From contig JABYQR010000035.1 of assembly GCA_022592445.1 (NCBI GenBank), positions 1 to 64,000 on the forward strand: 64,000 bases of DNA, read 5' to 3'. Shown here one piece after another: positions 1 to 11,893 of the stretch. The DNA is from Cytidiella melzeri. Lineage: Eukaryota; Basidiomycota; Agaricomycetes; Polyporales; Irpicaceae. The position numbers and the translations under genes were made by a program. Below the pieces are notes generated by a model. It was not told the DNA's origin, searched no databases, and was given only the letters and a program-made list of their open reading frames with translations. The first letter of the stretch is position 1; each line of letters begins with the position of its first letter.

Positions 1-648
1 ATCATGGCCGTGACTCCTGTTCAAGGTATGCCTTTGAGGCACTCTGCACTGCGTCTACGGATGCCGACGCCATTCCTAAGCTGGACGCATGGAGGTGCAT
101 CGTGCGTCGCAGCTTCGGCCACTTGGCGATTGTGTTTGGAGGAGAAGTAGACTGCGTGAGCGGTGCGGGCTCTTGCCAACGTGCTATCGGTTTTCAGAAA
201 TTCAAGTAAAATTTGCCGCCACCCAGAGCAATACGACAAGACATCTGCCAACTTTATGGAACTGAAGACTGAGTGCATTGTCGCGGAAGGGTATGTCTAA
301 AAATGCAATGTTTCATTTGTTGATTTCTCATCGGTTTCTAGCACACCAGCGCGGAATGATCACAAAAAGAAAAAGAAGTGGTATCTGCAATCCTATCTTA
401 TGGGCATTCCACAAATCACCGTCGGATACAGAGATGACAAGTTCGTCTTGCGGAAGGTGGATAGCGTGCCTCTAGCGCAGCTGTATCGACCTCCAGACAA
501 CACTTTGGAAAACGCATTCACTTATGCGTTTGAGACACTTCAACAGCTACGGAACTTCTGCTCGACGCAGCGAGACAAACCAGGCTCTCGAGCGTGGAAG
601 GTGACAGTGCGGAGGGGAGCGTTGTTGGATAACCCACACCAGTTGTAA
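1..648 (+). CDS. RAI1: RAI1/DXO family decapping nuclease, 5'-truncated by window edge
   Basis: This is the C-terminal part of a RAI1/DXO-type enzyme, which removes incomplete or non-canonical 5' caps from RNA; in fungi Rai1 binds and stimulates the nuclear 5'-3' exonuclease Rat1. The frame is open from base 3 and reads RRSFGHLAIVFGGEVDC, where GGEVD carries the metal-binding acidic pair. A short intron near 156-228 follows (its exact acceptor is unclear). The next exon has FMELKTE, the family's E-x-K catalytic motif. An intron at 291-341 leads to KKKKKWYLQSYLMGIPQI and VGYRDD, the hallmark RAI1 segment. The stop is at 646-648. The N-terminal half lies outside the window. The family assignment rests on several motifs in the correct order; only the second exon boundary is uncertain. 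Confidence 0.88.
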
Positions 649-1002
649 CCTACGGCGCGAGTATGTCCCACATCGTGCACTCCCAATTCACTGCTGCACC
701 GTGACCGCCATCGTCTAGCTGTGCAGATCTAGTTGAAAGAATAATGTCGACGGCTAGGACAGGTTCGGGAGAGGCTGAGAACGATGCTGTTTCAGTCATA
801 TAGCTATAGGCCATAGAGACCCGTGAGGCGTGTGCTGCTATCTAGTAGCGCGCAAAGAGTGCATCGCCACCAACGTGAAGTTGCAACCATCTCGAAATAC
901 ATCGTTGTCCTTTCGTGTCTGGCCCGTGACTCAGTGAGAGCTAGTAGAGACCATTCATTGCTGCTCTCAGACTTCCAGAATATATCTTGACCAGCTACCG
1001 GC
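649..1002. other. Intergenic spacer, RAI1 3' end to CNH gene promoter
   Basis: These 354 bases separate two genes transcribed in the same direction. They must hold the RAI1 3' end and the promoter of the CNH gene. I see no coding segment and no distinctive motif. Confidence 0.6.
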
Positions 1003-3560
1003 ATGTCCGCCAGTCCTCAGCCCCATATACCGCCTGTGCCAGAGGTCGATCAGCAAGGAGGAGACGATCTCCCAACGTACGAGGATCTCGCCGTCCAGAA
1101 CGGCCCCAATTCCAGGTGCGCAACTTGGACATGACCCACAGCAAGCCAAAACAACTCTCTAAGTGTATCCTTGTAGGTTTGGTCGGTGGAAAGGATGGAT
1201 AGAGAAGAGGTACGATGCATGCTCTTCGTCAGTGCAACCAGTGGTTAACGTCCGTCACAAAGGGCAGCGGAACGATACGCAGATCTGACCACAGAGGACT
1301 TCCACCGTCGTCAACAGAGAGGCTGGGGTGATACTGTGAGGTTCCCTCGCTCGGTGTTGTACCGTCCTCAGTGCTGAAAAGTGAGCAACTCGAATTTACA
1401 AGGTACATGACCACGCGCCAGAATACACCGAAACATCAACGCCTGCAGCACAAGGCACTTCGCATGCTCACGCCCCTCAGCTGCATATTCAGATTGAAGT
1501 ACCTACACCAGCTTCGTCGGTTTTTCCACAGGATTCTGAGGACCCAGCTCCCTCGATTGGCGAGGTGCTCTCCCCAACTCATTTGGCCGTCCATCAGTTC
1601 GGCTCTCGATTCCTCCCTCACACCACATCACCAATACGATGTTTACTTCCCATTCTCAACGACTCCCTGCTCCTCATTGGCCACGATGACGGTATGTCAG
1701 TCCTCAACATGTTTCCCAAGGAGTGGACCGACAAGGGCCTTTCTGAGCACGGCCCAAACGACGCACAAGTGCATCACATATGGGTCGGAGAAGGGTTCGT
1801 ACAGCAACACAGTTGTTGTCTGACGCGCAACTCAACCGTTCGTCGCACAGTGTATATCAGATGTCGCTGCTCGAGGCAGAAAGCACCGGCGAAGGCACTC
1901 CGCAGGGCGTTGTGCTTGCGCTCGCGGGTGGCGAGGGCGGTTCACCAAAAGACCAAGAGAGTGTACGAGCAATCCGGATGTATAACCTCGCCAGTCTCAT
2001 CAACTTGGCCAAGTGGGCCACTGTACAACCAGTGAGTACACACTTGATCCTGTCATGTGCTTTCTCATATTATGTCTCAGCCTGGGGTGCTTCCTTTGAG
2101 TATGGACAGTCTTGGGGTGGGCAAGTACACGTCAAATGGCAGATCACACCATAAGATCCCGTCTATTTCCAAAGGCTTGAAGAACATCAAGCTGGACTCC
2201 CCCATGATGCAGTCACCGCACACAAGGGACTTGCACGGATCCACGTCATCATTCAACGCTGTCCCTGGTAGCCTTCCATTCAAGCCTGAACCGCATCGCA
2301 CAGATTCCAATGAGTCTGCTGCGACAATCGACTCGTCGTGGGACGTGGTGGAGGATCTACCAATACGCTGGGCTATGGACTACGTTCCATTAGCCCCTCC
2401 GGGTACAAGACTTTGCGGCACTTCTGTAGTCTGCTATGATGTGTGGCGGGAATCCACCGGGAGTGGACGAAGTAGAGGTGCAGCTTACCTTGCAGTCGTC
2501 GTGAAGACAAACATCCTCCTCTACCACGCTCCGAAAGGGGAGCGTGCCTTTCGGTTTATCAAGGTAAGTTGGGCACAATCATCGTAGTTTTACAGATGCA
2601 AACATGTCCGTTCAGGACTTTTACATGCCGCTCAGTGCACGGAACGTCATCTTCGTTCAGCAATCCGTACAAGACGTGACACGAAGTCCATCTGATGTCG
2701 GTCCTAGAACCCGCGGCTCTCCCAGCCACAGTCGGCACATGAAAGGCGTGTCTGTGGGCGGCTCCACACCTTTCTATCCTACACAACTCAGCATGTTCGT
2801 CATTTTCGAAAAGAAAGCTGGACTTATCCGCATAGCCGACTCGGCCGTCGGAGAAGTCGAACTATACGACGACCCGTTGGGTAACCTTCAGCCGTTATTG
2901 ACAGCGACTGCCAGCAGCAGTAGCGGCTCTCTCAGCAGGCGTTCCCGCTCGTCGTGGGACGGAAGCAAGGGTTTCGTCCGAGATAGCAAAGCTCCCTGGA
3001 TCGCACCCACCAAGATCAACATCCCCAGTTCAACCAACCGCTCGTCATTCTCGCAGAACATGTACATCCTCACCCGAGGAAAAACATCACACATTCTTCC
3101 GTATCCCCTCCCTGCCAACATCCCCACAACACCACCATACCGAACGATGCACTGGACAGCGCCTCCGACCCACGTGCGCACGCGAACCTGTCGTCCGCAA
3201 GATGACACGCCTCCGTTCTTACAAATCATCGCGTTCGGCGAGTACGGTATCGAGGTGCAAGAGATGGATCTTTCTTCCATCACACAGAAGAAAGGAAAGG
3301 AAAGGGCCGAAGAGCTCAGATGTGCCCAGACGGACGTCGGTGGCGCCGACACTGGGTTCCTCATAAGCGGTGGGCACTGGGATGCACAAATCTTCCCGGA
3401 ATACTCTCCGAGCACGATTTGCGAGACCTTTGACTCAGTGTCCGAGCTGTCTACAGAAGAGCTAGCGGACGTCTTACAAGCACACGAAGGAATATACGGG
3501 TGGGTACGTAAAGGGCACGGAGATTGGAGAATCATCTGGCTCGGAGGCGGGCACACATGA
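1003..3560 (+). CDS. CNH (citron homology) domain protein
   Basis: This is a protein of roughly 730 residues dominated by a CNH domain, a beta-propeller-like fold found in Rho exchange factors, GCK kinases and vacuolar tethering proteins, where it binds partners such as small GTPases. The N-terminus (ATG at 1003) is Pro-rich and has an LPTYEDL motif (LPxY at residues 23-26), then RFGRWKGWIEKR and RGWG. Introns at 1116-1176 and 1210-1262 keep the frame, and another removes about 1320-1390. The CNH part begins at GSRFLPHTTSPIRCLLPIL and LLLIGHDDGMSVL, continues through IWVGEG-VYQMSLLEAES, and runs to a last exon ending FGEYGIEVQEMDL and WRIIWLGGGHT. A Ser-rich disordered stretch sits between CNH halves near 2940. 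No kinase, DH or PH domain is visible. The exact pathway is unknown. Confidence 0.75.
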
Positions 3561-3758
3561 GGTTCAAAGCGATAATCTATAGTGGTAGTGGATAGAATAC
3601 AGATGTGTAACAAAGTCCGGTGAAGAAATTGGAGTAAGTGCCAGGATGAAGCCATCGTGCTTTACAACGCGAGAATACGATGGCGTGAAGATAGATCAAG
3701 TCCGTGTGCTATTAGATACTAGGAATGATAAGTAAGAGATGTCGGAGGACTCGTGAGA

Positions 3759-6700
3759 TCATGACGAAGCTGCAGGACCACGTAGGACTTGGAAGGATCG
3801 TTGTTCTGTAGGTTCTGAGGAAGTACTTTCCTCCCTACTAGAAGCCCCAGGTCTTCCCTTTCTAACCACAACAAAGGATCGTCCAGGTTTGGATTCTGGT
3901 TCTGGGTCGAGTGCGGAAACGTCCAGCTGGTCAGCGTCGCTGAATCGACGGTTCTTGCGAATGTTAAACCACTTCTTCTTGGGTGTGTCGTCGGCAGCGC
4001 TTGAGTCATTGGCATTGGTGGTATGCGACGGAGCAGACAAGTTGATGAGTGGCGAAGCATTCTCGATAACCGCCGTCTGTGACTTTGTGCGGACATGAGA
4101 TGATTGACCTGGTGGCATAGCACCTGGCGGTAATTCAAGAGGTTTGGATATAGCAGCGCTACCGAGCGAAGGCGAGGACGGCGAAGACATTTCTTCGAGG
4201 GACATGGCATTCGACAGCGCACTCGGCCCAATATGTCTCTCTGTAGACGGGAACGTTTGAGTTGAACCTCGCACCGAGGTGTTTGTAATTGCATAGGGCG
4301 AGTCGTAATGTGCTCTTCCACCGCCAACTCGCGCGAACCCAGACTTGGGCTGCTCTGGCGCGGGCATGACGTCCACTGCACTATAACCTGGGCCAGGGAA
4401 GGGTTGCCAAGCGCCCATGATATAACCGGTTTCATCGTCGCTTTCTTCCTTGTACGGCTGCAATGCGTGCTCTGGACGGAGCACCGACGGCGGCCCTGAA
4501 GAAGTGGGCGTTATATCTCGGTAAGGAGGCGTCGGGCGGTTGAGAGTCAGAGTTTGAGATGCGGCTGGTGGTGATCGATACATGGAGCGGCTCGAACGAC
4601 GCGGACGCCGCCGTGCACCACAGCAGCCCATCAGTCCCAACGCACCCAGAAGACCGCTGTCGACGGAGTGCCTAGATTCGTCAAATCCGACACCAGCGAT
4701 CATGCGGAGCGCCGCCTCTAGAAGTTTCACAATCAACATTGTCGCAAACGCCAGGTAGATGAGGGCTACAATGACGAGGATAGCGTACGCCACCCACTGA
4801 CCGGCACCGCTGCCAATTGAAACCTGTTACAGCTGTCAGCATGATACCCGAAGGAGAGCTAGTCACACGTACTATGGGGGTTAAAATGACTAGGAGGACA
4901 GCGACGACGATCCTAGCGACACAGAAAAGGAAACTGATAAGGCCCATGCTAGCGCCATGGCCCCAAGGAAGCCAAATACTGGTCCCCAGCGCAGAGGCAA
5001 CCTCGATTACAAGGATAATGATGGCTTGCGCGGTCCCACTCTTCTGCCCGCACCCTATCGTGATACCAAAAGCAATGTTCGTAGCAAACAACAGACAAGC
5101 AAACAACTGCGAGCCATGGCGATAGTGATTGTAGAGAGGTCCGAGGGAGAGAAGAGTCCAGGTTTCGTCGTATAGTTTGGTGGTGCTCGTAACAGATAGA
5201 CGAAGGATAAGGATTATTGGTGACAGGACGGAAAGAATTGCAAAGGAAAATGCAGCCAAAATGACAGAAGCCAGGGATGCCCTGTCCTTGCCCAATGTCA
5301 TCTGGTAACAGGAGAAGATGGTTACCGGGAGATGAAACAGGATGAGGATACGAATCAAGTTTCCCTGAAGCACACTGCCGTGGAACGACACGAAGCGTAT
5401 CTGAAGGGCCTTCATCCTCCGACCGAAAGGGAATCGCGAGGCAGTCCGGAAGATACCATGTCCGTTTGAGGATCTATCTTCAGAAGATGGGAGTTGAGCG
5501 AGGCCATCCATATCTTTGCTGGCGGCAGAATAGCGTGGGCTACGGGTCTCCTTGAGTTTTGGACCCGACCGAGAGAACGTGCCTGACAAGAAAGAGGCTA
5601 TCCAGTCAATGGTCCATACCAGAAGGCTAACAATGACGGTTGTGGCCATTATGCTAAGAAAGATGGAAAGGCAGATGCCAAACAAATCTTGAGGTCGAAG
5701 TCCCACTGCATACGCGAGAGACTCGATGCCATCGGTAGCGTTGTTAGGCAGCTGGAAAAGAAAGTTTGGAGCCGAAGAGTTGATGAATATGGGCGATGTG
5801 GGATCATTCATCTGGTCAATGAAACCCGATGGCGGCAGAAAAGGAGGTACTCCGAGCGGATTCCAGTGCTCAGTATGAGAATCAGAACCTTGTGAAATGG
5901 AGACATCTAACATAACATCAATACCGGCATACATCGCAGCGGCACAACGTCTTACTATAAATGAGCATTGACCATGCCGTTTGTGAGAGAATGGGGTCTG
6001 CGATGTGATGTATCTCAATCTGACGAACATGATGTATCACAATTCGAAGTTGACGTACAGATGAACCCAGGCCACTGCACAGCCACCATGGCAAGAGCAG
6101 CGCACCACTGCGTATGGAAAATAATATCCCTCAATGATGGTGTACCTAACGATACAATGAGATTGAACCCTGAAAACAAAATTCGTCGAGAGATGAAGCT
6201 CACAGAATCTCATAAGCGCAGGCGAGGTAGCCAGCCGTTCGCCGCTAATGGCGCTCGCCAGAATAAATCCCGCGCCCTCAACCTTTCCCCACACACCCTT
6301 TCCAGCACTTGACGCTCTTCCTCTAGCAGTAATGACGCGGGCAATGCCTACCACTATCCAGTACGCTATAGCCAGTGCCACGGTCCCCCAGAAGATAGCG
6401 TGAAATTCGCCTATTAATGGAGAGATGGAATTCGGGCTGACTGCGGTTGTGCTCAGGTCCAGACACAGAAGTTCGTTCTGAGAAGGATCCAAAGCTCGCA
6501 ACCGTGTATTGTACGTCGCTAATGCATAGTTCTTTCCCAACGCTGCGGAGCTAGAAAGTGCAAAGTCCCCTGGGCCCAGCGGACAGTACATTCCGGCTGC
6601 ATCTGGCGAAGGTAACGGTGACGGGGGACGTATTGTCGCACAGAAGTACGTGTTGTTATCCCAGACGTCAAACGTGAGCATGGAGGTTGTTGTGAATAGC

Positions 6701-7055
6701 GTTGCTAGCACCATAATTTGTGAACACGCATAAATGGAGAAAAAAATGCAGTCGACATACTTGCGACCGAGCTATTCTGTTCATTCGCTGCCTCGACAAT
6801 AGGTTGCGGCGTCGAGCCAACCAGAGTGAATTCTAGCTTTGCCCTTGAACCATCCTCTGGGGTGAGTTGAGCATACACGGTTGAAATGTCGAGTTTCTGG
6901 TCGGTATTCGAGCCTGAGAAACAATCCTGATATTGCAGCACTGCAGGTTGTGCATTGCTCCCAGAAATACCAAGTAAGATGGCGATGTAAATGGTGGCTA
7001 TGGAAAGCAAGCCATGCACTCTGTCCTGAGCAGGAAACCTGCTAGTGCGGGCCAT
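3759..7055 (-). CDS. TRP-like (Flc/Pkd2-type) multi-pass membrane protein with ML-like domain
   Basis: This fungal TRP-like integral membrane protein has about 1,000 residues. The family includes Flc FAD/haem carriers and Pkd2-type channels of ER and plasma membrane, linked to calcium and cell-wall stress. I start at the ATG at 7055, because MARTSRFPAQD followed by a hydrophobic run makes a signal peptide; the frame opens earlier only with GTG. An ML-like luminal domain follows (YQDCFSGSN, CPLGPGDFAL). Then come several transmembrane segments, among them AIFWGTVALAIAYWIVVG, and the family signature CTPSLRDIIFHTQWCAALAM with WPGFIYP-ILSQTAWSMLIY. That last segment is joined across a small exon near 5960-6000. 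More membrane helices lie at 4,830-5,700, and the Ser/Pro-rich cytosolic tail (about 300 residues) ends RGPAASS. It is convergent with the CNH gene, 198 bases apart. The substrate is unknown. Confidence 0.82.
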
Positions 7056-9779
7056 GAAGTTCGCATGAAAGATGTGAACGCCGTCAAGGGGCTCGGTCAC
7101 AACACGCCGCTCAAGCCCGTCACGCCATCATAGGCAGTCGTCACGCGTCACTGACCAGTGTCACGGTAGGCCCACTATGGTCCACAACTTGAAGTACTGA
7201 CTGCCACTTCGACGTTGGTCGTTCAGCACGGATGAGTACTAAGTATCAGGTTTGATTTTTAGGGGCAGCAAAATACTGCGCTGCATTTACTGTACGTTGT
7301 ACCCCTCAAACTTGATGATCCTGGCACACACCGTCGATGAACTCAAGAATCTTGGGACTGTACGTCCGGTCGAGGCTGTGGTATGTCCGAGTCGTACCCT
7401 CTGCTGTGGTTAACTCGCTATGCTCTGAATTAGTGTTTTCAGCACAAAGGTGATATCGCAAAGTCGCGGTCAGCCTCTTCGATTACGGTGGGACGACTCA
7501 GGTGTGCATGCGGATCGTTCGCCCTGAACACAAGACACACAGTTGGCCAACTCTTTGCCGAGTTGACTGTTTCCGTGCGGCGTAGAATTTTTGCCCATGC
7601 TTGTCCCGCTCCGAAAACCGAAACGGTGAACCCTACCCTCTGCGGCATTTGAGAGGCACCGTGCAGCGAGACCCTACACACAGTGTCCCAAGGCTATGTC
7701 CATCACTAGACCATTGTGGGAGGCGGTCCTTGACGCATTCCTGCAAAGCTCCGGACCCCTCTCTAGCTTTCGCCGAACGAGATGCTATGTTGCTGCCTCT
7801 GATTGCACGCGCACGTTCCGCAAAAGAAAAAAACCTGCCGCATATATACAAGTGTGCGCCTGAGTTGGAAGCATAGTGACCTCGGAGGTGCAGTACGTCG
7901 TATATTTTGTGAGATGACTGATTCGTCTGCGAGACCAGCTATGCTGCCAATGCCAGCCACTATCATGGGCAGTCAGCGATTTTACCCAAATCCGCACCTG
8001 GAGATCTTCGTGTGGCAGGGTAGTTCGTCGCTCTCTCTTCCTCAGGGCAATGACCGACCATGCATTCGCCCTCCGCCGCGTTTGTCGGACTGGTCACTGT
8101 AAGCCGGCATGGGTTACGCATGGGAGCAAGGGTGCGGGATAACTGCTTATCTGAGGTGAGCCCAATATGGCTCGCTTGCTTCAACTTGTCGGTTTCCGTA
8201 CTTCCCGGTGTCTCGTGACATAAGGACTCACTCAGCCGCCCCTGGCTGTTAACGGGGCTCGGAGACGGTCGGACGAAAGCACGCAGACCCTGTTCTTCTC
8301 GTCATAGCCACGTTACTGGGATGTAAACCCGAAGCGCAATTTCTATTCGCAGCTCGTTCCATGCGGAAGGATTCCTGTTCGCGATGGCCCACCATAACGA
8401 AACATGTCTATATGCATTTCAAGTCATTCATAAGATTCTTGACAGGTATATATTTGCGCTGACTTCTGTCTTTACGTTACTAACTTTATACACTCCCGGT
8501 CGTACTCCGGTTCGTTCACACACGGATAGGGCATTGATACAGCATGAGCATGCTGAACCGGCTTGCCACACAGCTTGCAACAGCACAGATACGGAAATGG
8601 GAAGGACCTGCTCAGGTATTGCTGTGCACGAATCACTGAGGAGAGGAGATGTCGCGATCCCAGTCACTCGGCGCTTGAGCAACGCCACGACGTTCCCATC
8701 AACATCATCTGAAAGAAGCAGGTGCAAGTGACAACGTCCTTCGTGGCCATCTGCGAACTACCAGTCCCACATTCAATCCCTGGTGTTTCACCTTGCCGCA
8801 GGGGGCCGCTGTCCCCGGTCACCGACCCCGTCCACGCGTTTCTGGCAAGCCATTCGCACGACAACACCCTTCGTCTCTCTCTAGACTGTGGTCAAGAAGC
8901 AAGGAACCGTCAAACACAGCTATGATAACGTTACAGCCCTCGACATCGCAGCCCACCCCAGTACCGTATCCTTTCGAAACTCGGCCTCGATAAACTATCG
9001 AACCACCTGCTCGTCTGCTCTACCTTCAGTGTGGGCCCACACAGCTTGTTCATCAGCGCATCTCCAGATGGCTCTGCAACATGTGCTAATGCTGACAACG
9101 TAGCATCTCATTTCACAGATGACACACAAACTGGGTGCCCAATAGAAAGCGATGCCAGAAAACATGGACGCCTGGGACTTAGGGTTACAGAGCACACGCT
9201 GCCATAGATGTCGCCTGGGGACATTGTGGCATTAGCAGCTGTCAAATTAACAGACTGTCGACAGAGTAGTGTCTGTACTGTCTGTCGGCCAACGTACCGA
9301 CAAAACGACACCCCGCTCATACGCACTCCCTTTGAGCCAATTATTCACGGTAACAATTGTTTTCTCTGTCCTGACCTAAACTAAGCGGATACGATCACTC
9401 ATATCTCCGGCGAGCAAGTGCGGACCGACAGCAAGCACCACATACTATGCAACATCCAGGATCTCATTGAGGTATGAAATCGTGGGAAATGATTCTGCGG
9501 ATATTTGTGTGATCTTCGGGAGGCCGAGATTGAATATTGAGATCGCGCGGATTGGACACGTTGGCGTCTAACTGTAACTTGCCTCTTGCTCTCATATCGC
9601 TTCCATACCACCAAGAAAAGTGAGCTGTAGAGAGATAACAGGGCATCAAGGTGAGACATTCGGTGTTGTTATGGCATCAATGCAGAAAACAACTTACTCG
9701 GTTCTCAACCCTGATCAAATTCTAAACTACTGCAGATCGTAACAGCTACTTGTTCCGGTCATTTCACCAGCTGTTCGCC
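7056..9779. other. Gene-poor 2.7 kb region; divergent promoters and a possible WD40 relic
   Basis: No intact gene is recognisable here. Open frames are all short (under 135 codons) and lack family features. The flanks must carry the promoters of the membrane protein gene (leftward) and the ING gene (rightward). Between about 8,720 and 9,190 the plus strand contains fragments that resemble WD40 repeats in shifting frames (FLASHSHDNTLRL, SYDNVTALDIAAHPST, SLFISASPDGSATC). This could be a decayed repeat gene, but the fragments are short. Confidence 0.5.
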
Positions 9780-11893
9780 ATGAGCACAACCAACCTCGAG
9801 GAGGCTGCAACTGTAGCCTCAGAATTCATTGCTGGTAAGTCTCGATTATAATCACATTGTTGACTAGTGGGATTGTAAGTTCGTGCTGACCTTTTGCTTG
9901 TAGGATTGGACAACTTGCCAGCAGAAATTGCTCATTTGCTAGCAGAATTGAAGCACCGCGATACACGATCACAAGGTTCGTTGGCAGCTCAACTCTTTTC
10001 GAGGGTCGGCGACGATGCCATAGCATGTGGGCGAAAGCAGTCCGCTTTGCGCGTGGCCACTCCATGGGCGCACAACGTCGGCACCTCAGTCCTTTCTGAA
10101 TGCTGTGCATTGTATAGCTCGCTGACGATTTTTGCTCAACTTTTTGACATCACCGCGCTATTGTCGGACGGCATCAACTCTTCCACCATCAATAACCTGG
10201 TGCTATCCCGACCCTCCTCTGGCACTCGCATCAATTGTTGTCACGCTGATCGACACAACACATCGGTGTGTTCATGGCCTCGTCGATGATCTGGCGATCA
10301 CTCACGTTGGCCTTGCCATCACTCAATTAACTGTACCTCTCCGACCTCGCTGATGTCACTAACAGAGCTACTACAGGAGATCCAAAAGGAAGGGTCGAAA
10401 TACGTACGCCACTCTCTCAGGTCTGCGCCAAGTCAAGCACTATCTGCCAAGGACACTGCGATACCGGCCCTGGTTCAGGCCAACTATGATGAGATAGACA
10501 AACTCTGTCTTGAAAAGGAACGCCTCGCGGAGAGGATCGCGCAGCTCGTAATGCGTGCCAAATCTCGGCTGGACTGTGATCTGAACAGAGTCCTTGTGTT
10601 GCAAGGCGAGGCTGATCTATCGGTGCAAGCTGGATACTATCCGCCTACGATAGTCAAGAACCCTGTCGCACAGGTCAATGAGATTCTGCGCAATGTGCCT
10701 TCTGTTGCGGAGGTTCCGACAACCCCCACTCCCTCAGGGCCTCCACCGCTGAAGAGTATGTGCCCCATTAACGCATTTTTTGTATGTAAAATTTGCTCAC
10801 CAACTGATCTCTTTTATTGCTGTGCTGTGCTGCATGTCACGAATCCCTGGCCGCAATCACACCAATAATGAACTGAAGAGCGTCGAGTAACGGCTGCAGG
10901 CTCTGCCGGATCAATCAAGCTACCCAGCCCGGCTCCCGCCGCAGTACCGGTAAGCGCTGCCACCGGCGCCATCGGGCAGAGATCCCGTTTGTCGCAACAA
11001 GTTGCGCTCCGTAATTCCCCCGCCGCTCGGAGCAGCCGGCGGGTGACTACGTCTGTGGGACCGGATGCAGACGAAGATGCTGAAGGGGAGGAGGACGTCG
11101 AGGAAGATGCGCAAGAGGAGGGTGGCGACACGGAGGACAAGGAGCTGTATTGCTTCTGCCGAAAGTTGTCGTACGGCGAGGTGCGTGCGCCGTCTTGCTC
11201 CATTTGTTTCTCGGAATTGGCTTGTTGGCGGGATAGCAAACATCCTAGGCGTCCGTCGCGTGCCATGTGTGTACGGACGGTGTGGCGGGTCAGCGGGTCA
11301 AGGGCTATTGACTCGTCTTATCGTCCTTCACACGACGCATGGGTCTCGCCCCCTTGCTTCTCGTGTTTCACAGACGTAATGCTCGTCGCTCCTTGTCTTC
11401 TTTTCCTTTCCTCCGGGCCTGTGCTGCCTGACGTTTATCCGTCCACTCCACACGGACGAGGGGACCTGCGTCTTGGGCGACGTCGGTCTCACCGTATGCT
11501 GTATTTTGAGCGAATGAATGGTGCCTGGAGCGTGGGCTTCCTTCTCTGCACATATTGCCATCACCGCCAGGGATTCGTGATTGGTGTTTTTGCACTGCTT
11601 TTCTCATGCACATTCCTTTACTCACGTCTCTTGTCATCAATGTACAGATGATCGGATGTGACAATCCGGACTGCAGGTTCCAGTGGGTGAGTTCTAACCA
11701 TCTCAACATTGCAAACGTGAGCCTTTCGCTGACTGTGGGCCCCCTCGTCGCCGGCCGACATTTCAAGTTCCACTTGCCTTGCGTCAACTTGAAGCCGCCT
11801 TTGCCGGATCAGTGGTACTGCGACGATTGTCTAGAGAAATTCGGAGCGCTCCCAAACGGCGGGCAGGAGCGGCGCAAGGGCAGGAAGAAGTAG
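9780..11893 (+). CDS. ING-family PHD-finger protein (chromatin reader of a histone-modifying complex)
   Basis: ING proteins recruit histone acetyltransferase or deacetylase complexes to H3K4me3 through a C-terminal PHD finger. My model is join(9780..9834, 9904..9975, 10366..10755, 10900..11180, 11648..11686, 11768..11893), which sums to 963 bases and 320 residues. The N-terminal ING helix reads GLDNLPAEIAHLLAELKHRD, then QELLQEIQKEGSKYVRH across intron 2. An acidic linker follows (DEDAEGEEDVEEDAQEE). The PHD finger has YCFCRKLSYGE, MIGCDNPDCRFQW and FHLPCVNLKPP with WYCDDC, giving a full C4HC3 zinc ligand set. Introns 2 (390 b) and 4 (467 b) are long for this genome, and intron 4 cuts the finger. 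Yeast relatives are Yng1, Yng2 and Pho23; I cannot tell which is the orthologue. Confidence 0.88.
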
